DNA of 54,036 nucleotides, taken from NCBI GenBank assembly GCA_001898225.1, contig MKTJ01000067.1, positions 1-54,036 of the forward strand. The letters run 5' to 3'. The translations under genes were made by a program, and so were the position numbers. The first letter of the stretch is position 1; every line of letters starts with the position of its first letter. The DNA comes from Chloroflexi bacterium 54-19. GTDB lineage: Bacteria; Chloroflexota; Chloroflexia; Chloroheliales; Chloroheliaceae. Of the stretch, positions 51,101 to 54,036 are shown piece by piece. Under the pieces are notes generated by a model. The model had not been told where the DNA came from. It did not search any database and saw nothing but the letters and a program-made list of their open reading frames with translations.

Positions 51101-52630
51101 TTGCTTAATTATAGAAGACACCCCGGCGCGCTATCGGCCAGGGAGCGCAAATTAAAAACCATCCGGCTGGCTCTGTTCGGCCTGGTCCTGACGGGGCTTG
51201 TTTTTAGCACCTTGCAGGCGACCCTGGTCTCGGCGGCCCCGGTCTTTGGCAGTAGTGACTTCCAAAAGGCCTGGAACCGGACCGATAAGCCGGTCGCCGA
51301 TGGCCTGACCCTGCACGGCTATATCTGGGGCCCTCAACCCAATACCAACGCTTTCGAGGAGGCCTACGCCGACAGTCCCGGCGGCAAACGGCTGGTCCAG
51401 TATTTTGACAAAAGCCGCATGGAAATTAATAACCCCAACGGCAACAAGAACGACCCTTTCTATGTCACCAACGGGCTGCTGGTCCGCGAGATGATTGAGG
51501 GGCGAGTGCAAACCGGCAATACTAAATTCGAACAGCGCAAACCGGCTGAAATTGGTATCGCCGGGGATACAAACGACCCAAACGGCCCGACCTATAAGAG
51601 CCTGAGCGGACTGCTCGGCCCGGTTAAAGATACCCAGAGCGGTAAAGTGGTGGTCAACAAGCTGACCCGTGACGGCGCTTCTGGCGACTACAGCGAAATT
51701 TTCTCCGTCTACGGTGTTCGCCTGCTCAACTACATCAAAGAGACCGGCCATTACGTGGCCTCACCTTTCGCCGCTTTCCTGGACAGCCAGGACGTGGTCC
51801 TGCGCGCCGACGGCTCCCAGGTAGTCGAAAAGTTGTTCAGCCCGACCTACTATGCCACCGGGCTACCGATTACCGAGCCCTACTGGGTCCAGGTGAAAGT
51901 GGCCGGGAAGCAGCAAAACGTCCTTGTGCAGGCTTTCGAGCGGCGTATCCTGACCTATACCCCGGCTAACCCGGTCGGCTTCCAGGTTGAAATGGGTAAC
52001 GTGGGGCAGCATTATTACCAGTGGCGCTACCAGACCGCCCAGGTCGGTATCCACGCGAACGCCGCCGATACCGCTTCGCTCAAGAACTGGTTTCTGGCCG
52101 GCCGTAAACTTACACCCGCCGAGGCCGGTGTCCGGGTGGTCGGCGTGGTAGGGGATTTCGCCCGGCTCGAAGTCAAACCGACCGGCGACCCCAACCTTTT
52201 CCAGGGCGGTACCATTATCGTGGAGCGCAAAGACGCAGGCTGGCAGCAACTCCTGGCGGGCAGCGCCTTTCTGCCGGAAGATTACAACCGGTATAGCGTG
52301 CCCCAGGCGCTGCGGAGTGACCCGCTGGCCCTGGCCGCCGGGAACGTGTCAACCACGACCCTGCAAGGCCTGTTGAACTCGTTTACCAAACTCTACGGCT
52401 ATAAGACCGGCGACATAAACGTTCTTTTCGCCGGGGTGCAGGGCAACTACGCCCGGCTTGAAGTGGAGCCGCGTTACAACCCGAGCCTGTTCAAACCGGC
52501 CATCTACATAATGAAGTGGAACGGGAACGGCTGGACGCAACTCCTGGTAGACAACGACTTTCCGGTGGAGCAGCTTTCCAGTTTACATATCCCCGAAGAT
52601 TTATGGACCGACTTCTCTCTGAAAGTTTAA
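51101..52630 (+). CDS. Secreted protein with two related C-terminal domains
   Basis: This 509-residue exported protein has a basic N-terminus and signal helix (about 20-46, cleavage near VSA-APV). A first module (about 48-310) carries KAWNRTDKPVADGLTLHGYIWGP and QAFERRILTYTPANP, a pattern I associate with Chloroflexota surface proteins. Two repeated domains follow (about 325-405 and 415-500), each with a core reading F-A-x-LEVxP...F...I...W-x-QLL. No enzyme motif is recognised. TTG start with AGGAG seven bases upstream, followed by a strong terminator. Confidence 0.8.
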   Translation: MLNYRRHPGALSARERKLKTIRLALFGLVLTGLVFSTLQATLVSAAPVFGSSDFQKAWNRTDKPVADGLTLHGYIWGPQPNTNAFEEAYADSPGGKRLVQYFDKSRMEINNPNGNKNDPFYVTNGLLVREMIEGRVQTGNTKFEQRKPAEIGIAGDTNDPNGPTYKSLSGLLGPVKDTQSGKVVVNKLTRDGASGDYSEIFSVYGVRLLNYIKETGHYVASPFAAFLDSQDVVLRADGSQVVEKLFSPTYYATGLPITEPYWVQVKVAGKQQNVLVQAFERRILTYTPANPVGFQVEMGNVGQHYYQWRYQTAQVGIHANAADTASLKNWFLAGRKLTPAEAGVRVVGVVGDFARLEVKPTGDPNLFQGGTIIVERKDAGWQQLLAGSAFLPEDYNRYSVPQALRSDPLALAAGNVSTTTLQGLLNSFTKLYGYKTGDINVLFAGVQGNYARLEVEPRYNPSLFKPAIYIMKWNGNGWTQLLVDNDFPVEQLSSLHIPEDLWTDFSLKV

Positions 52631-52670
52631 GTCCCGGTGGTGAAGTAGCAAATTACAGGTTAGCAAAAGA

Positions 52671-52700
52671 AAAGGCCGCATTCAGATGCGGCCTTTCAAG
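52671..52700 (+). terminator. Strong terminator after the secreted-protein gene
   Basis: An 11-bp stem (AAAGGCCGCAT / ATGCGGCCTTT) with TCAG loop is followed by CAAGTTTTAT. It lies about 40 bases after the stop codon. Confidence 0.8.
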
Positions 52701-52745
52701 TTTTATAATTCGAGCATAACCCGGTTATAAATCCGACCTAAAAGT

Positions 52746-52791
52746 AAAGGGGGTGGCCTTCACTTCTCTATAGAAGTCGGTCACCCCCTTT
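52746..52791 (-). terminator. Terminator for the right-edge minus-strand gene
   Basis: A 13-pair stem (AAAGGGGGTG arm with CACCCCCTTT, one G-T pair) with an inner ACTTC/GAAGT helix lies just beyond the stop codon of the minus-strand gene. On that strand it is followed by ACTTTTAGG. Confidence 0.65.
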
Positions 52792-52818
52792 ATTCCAGGT
52801 ATAGATACTACCCGGAGT

Positions 52819-54036
52819 TTATTTAACCGTGAAGGTCGCCCCGTCCTGCCAGGCCGCCAGGGACCATTTGGTGGTAAAGACGCCCTGTTTGATTACATAG
52901 GTACCCGCACTCAGTTTAAGAGTGTTGGTCAGGGTAACCGTCTGGCCTGCATTTAAGGTCTTGGTAGGTGCCCACTGTCCGACCTTGGCATTATTCGCCA
53001 GGTTGTAGACCTCGACATCCAGGATGTACGAGCCGCTGGTTTTAGCCGGGGCCGTAAACTTGGAAGTAAAGGTGACAGTGCTGCCGCTGGTCAGGGTTCC
53101 ACTCGTGGTCGTAGTCAGTACCCAATTGCTGGGTGCCGCCGGAGTAGCGGTCGGAGCCTTGGTCGGGGTTGCCGTCGGCGCTTTAGTCGGGGTCGCCGTA
53201 GCCGCCCTGGTTGGCGTAGCCGTCGGCGCTTTGGTTGGCGTGGCCGTCGGCGCTTTAGTCGGAGTAGCTGTCGGGGCCTTTGTAGGCGTGGCTGTCGGGG
53301 CCTTGGTAGGGGTCGCTGTGGGCGCCTTTGTAGGCGTGGCTGTCGGGCTCGGCGCGGTCCCGGCGGAAGGGAGGGTCAAAGCGCCATGTGAGTAGTAAGC
53401 TTTGGCTTGAGTCCGCAGGTTACCACCATCGTCGTCGCTATAAGTCGCCGTCAGATTGTTGCCATTGATGGCTGCCGGGTTAGTTACGCCATCCCCGGCG
53501 CCATCGTCATAGCTGGTCGAATTGCCGTCCCCGGCCCCAAAGAGGATACCGATAATCCCGCTATTAGCCAGGTCCTGGACGTGCTGGTAGGAAGTATCAT
53601 TGAGATAGTACTGGGCCTTGTTGTCCTGCCAGTGATGGGTAGTGTTATTCATGCTCTTGTACAGGGTGTTACCGATAGGTACCTGCCAGAGCATGCCGCG
53701 TTTGCCGGTAGCGGTGGTGATAGCCAGCGCAAACTGGTTGAAACGGTTGAAGTTGGGATAGGTGGAGTTGGTGGTGTCCCACCAGCGGTTCGGGTCGCCC
53801 CAGCTCTGGTAGAGGGCGGCGTCGCGGTCGGCGATGTCGTAGAACATCAGGTCAAAGTTGGCCCCGGTCTGCAAGTAAAAGTTGGCGGTCTGCTGAGCCG
53901 CCCCGGCCACGTTGAAGGTGCTGCTATTGTCGCTGCTCAAATCGCCGTAGGTAGAAGCCCAGGGGGAGATATGCCAGGCCAGCAGGGCGTTAGGAGCGTA
54001 CTTGTCGCGGAGGGCTACGAGCGCTTTGGCAAAGCC
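52819..54036 (-). CDS. Secreted glycoside-hydrolase-like protein, C-terminal part (runs off right edge)
   Basis: The frame is open to the window edge (405 residues plus stop); an internal TTG at 53940 is not the true start, because the same frame continues as LLAWHISPWASTYGDLSS. The N-terminal visible part (about 1-225) has the look of an (alpha/beta)8 glycosidase end: FYDIADRD, GKRGMLWQVPIGN and IGILFGAGDGN. About eight copies of an eight-residue Thr-Pro-Thr-Lys-Ala-Pro repeat follow (DNA about 53140-53345, 24-bp units). A beta-sandwich domain ends it (WVLTTTTSGTLTSGSTVTF). The enzyme family cannot be fixed without the missing part. Confidence 0.78.
   Translation of the reverse strand, partial: GFAKALVALRDKYAPNALLAWHISPWASTYGDLSSDNSSTFNVAGAAQQTANFYLQTGANFDLMFYDIADRDAALYQSWGDPNRWWDTTNSTYPNFNRFNQFALAITTATGKRGMLWQVPIGNTLYKSMNNTTHHWQDNKAQYYLNDTSYQHVQDLANSGIIGILFGAGDGNSTSYDDGAGDGVTNPAAINGNNLTATYSDDDGGNLRTQAKAYYSHGALTLPSAGTAPSPTATPTKAPTATPTKAPTATPTKAPTATPTKAPTATPTKAPTATPTRAATATPTKAPTATPTKAPTATPAAPSNWVLTTTTSGTLTSGSTVTFTSKFTAPAKTSGSYILDVEVYNLANNAKVGQWAPTKTLNAGQTVTLTNTLKLSAGTYVIKQGVFTTKWSLAAWQDGATFTVK

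Noticed and set aside
53940..54036. Treating the internal TTG at 53940 as the start of the right-edge gene
   Set aside because: The same frame continues upstream to the window edge with protein-like sequence, so the gene is truncated by the window.

Overview
The window reads as accessory-replicon DNA from a bacterium, most likely a Chloroflexota member. That placement is inference: it rests on the style of the secreted proteins (Thr/Pro-rich linkers, beta-helix proteins, the 51.1 kb family), a cyclic-di-GMP riboswitch, abundant TTG starts and a ParA with an N-terminal DNA-binding domain. No rRNA, tRNA, CRISPR array or insertion sequence was seen.

Region 1 (about 1-27 kb) is an exopolysaccharide locus of the Wzx/Wzy type. 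It holds an initiating phosphoglycosyl transferase (2406), two GT4-like glycosyltransferases (3813, 5030), and a beta-helix secreted protein (6368). A leftward operon (15648 to 9133) encodes a WecG/TagA transferase, a membrane GT2, a Wzz protein, a BY-kinase-like ATPase, a 47-residue membrane peptide and a GH44 lipoprotein. A LuxR-type response regulator and a large FN3 surface protein follow on the minus strand. A rightward operon (20482-26935) encodes an acetyltransferase, a Wzz-Wzy fusion polymerase, a Wzx flippase, a second acetyltransferase and a GT2. At the left edge a truncated membrane-protein gene is preceded by a clear class I c-di-GMP riboswitch, so the locus is embedded in c-di-GMP signalling.

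Region 2 (27-38 kb) is mixed cargo: a membrane-anchored pseudokinase, a coiled-coil protein, a MarR/DHA2 efflux operon with two operator palindromes, three GT2 genes, two tandem DinB-like genes, a small zinc-ribbon protein, a GNAT acetyltransferase and a HAD phosphatase.

Region 3 (38-47.3 kb) is a replication and partition module. A leftward operon parA-parB-initiator-like gene continues into the HAD and GNAT genes. A rightward DnaB-like helicase and DnaG-like primase pair lies opposite. Between them is a 1.1 kb origin-like region with a perfect DnaA box, an AT-rich segment and at least eleven 15-bp iterons. A separate 20-bp palindrome (TTGTCCGTCYGGACGGACAA) recurs four times between 40.8 and 47.2 kb, three of them inside coding sequence in the same reading frame; it is a good candidate for the ParB centromere. 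This makes the DNA a plasmid or chromid carrying an EPS locus.

Region 4 (47.3-54 kb) holds a nucleotide-sugar-type N-acetyltransferase, a helix-turn-helix protein, a free-standing B3/4 domain protein, a ThiO-like FAD oxidase, a secreted protein with a structured leader, and the C-terminal part of a secreted protein with Thr-Pro-Lys-Ala repeats running off the right edge.
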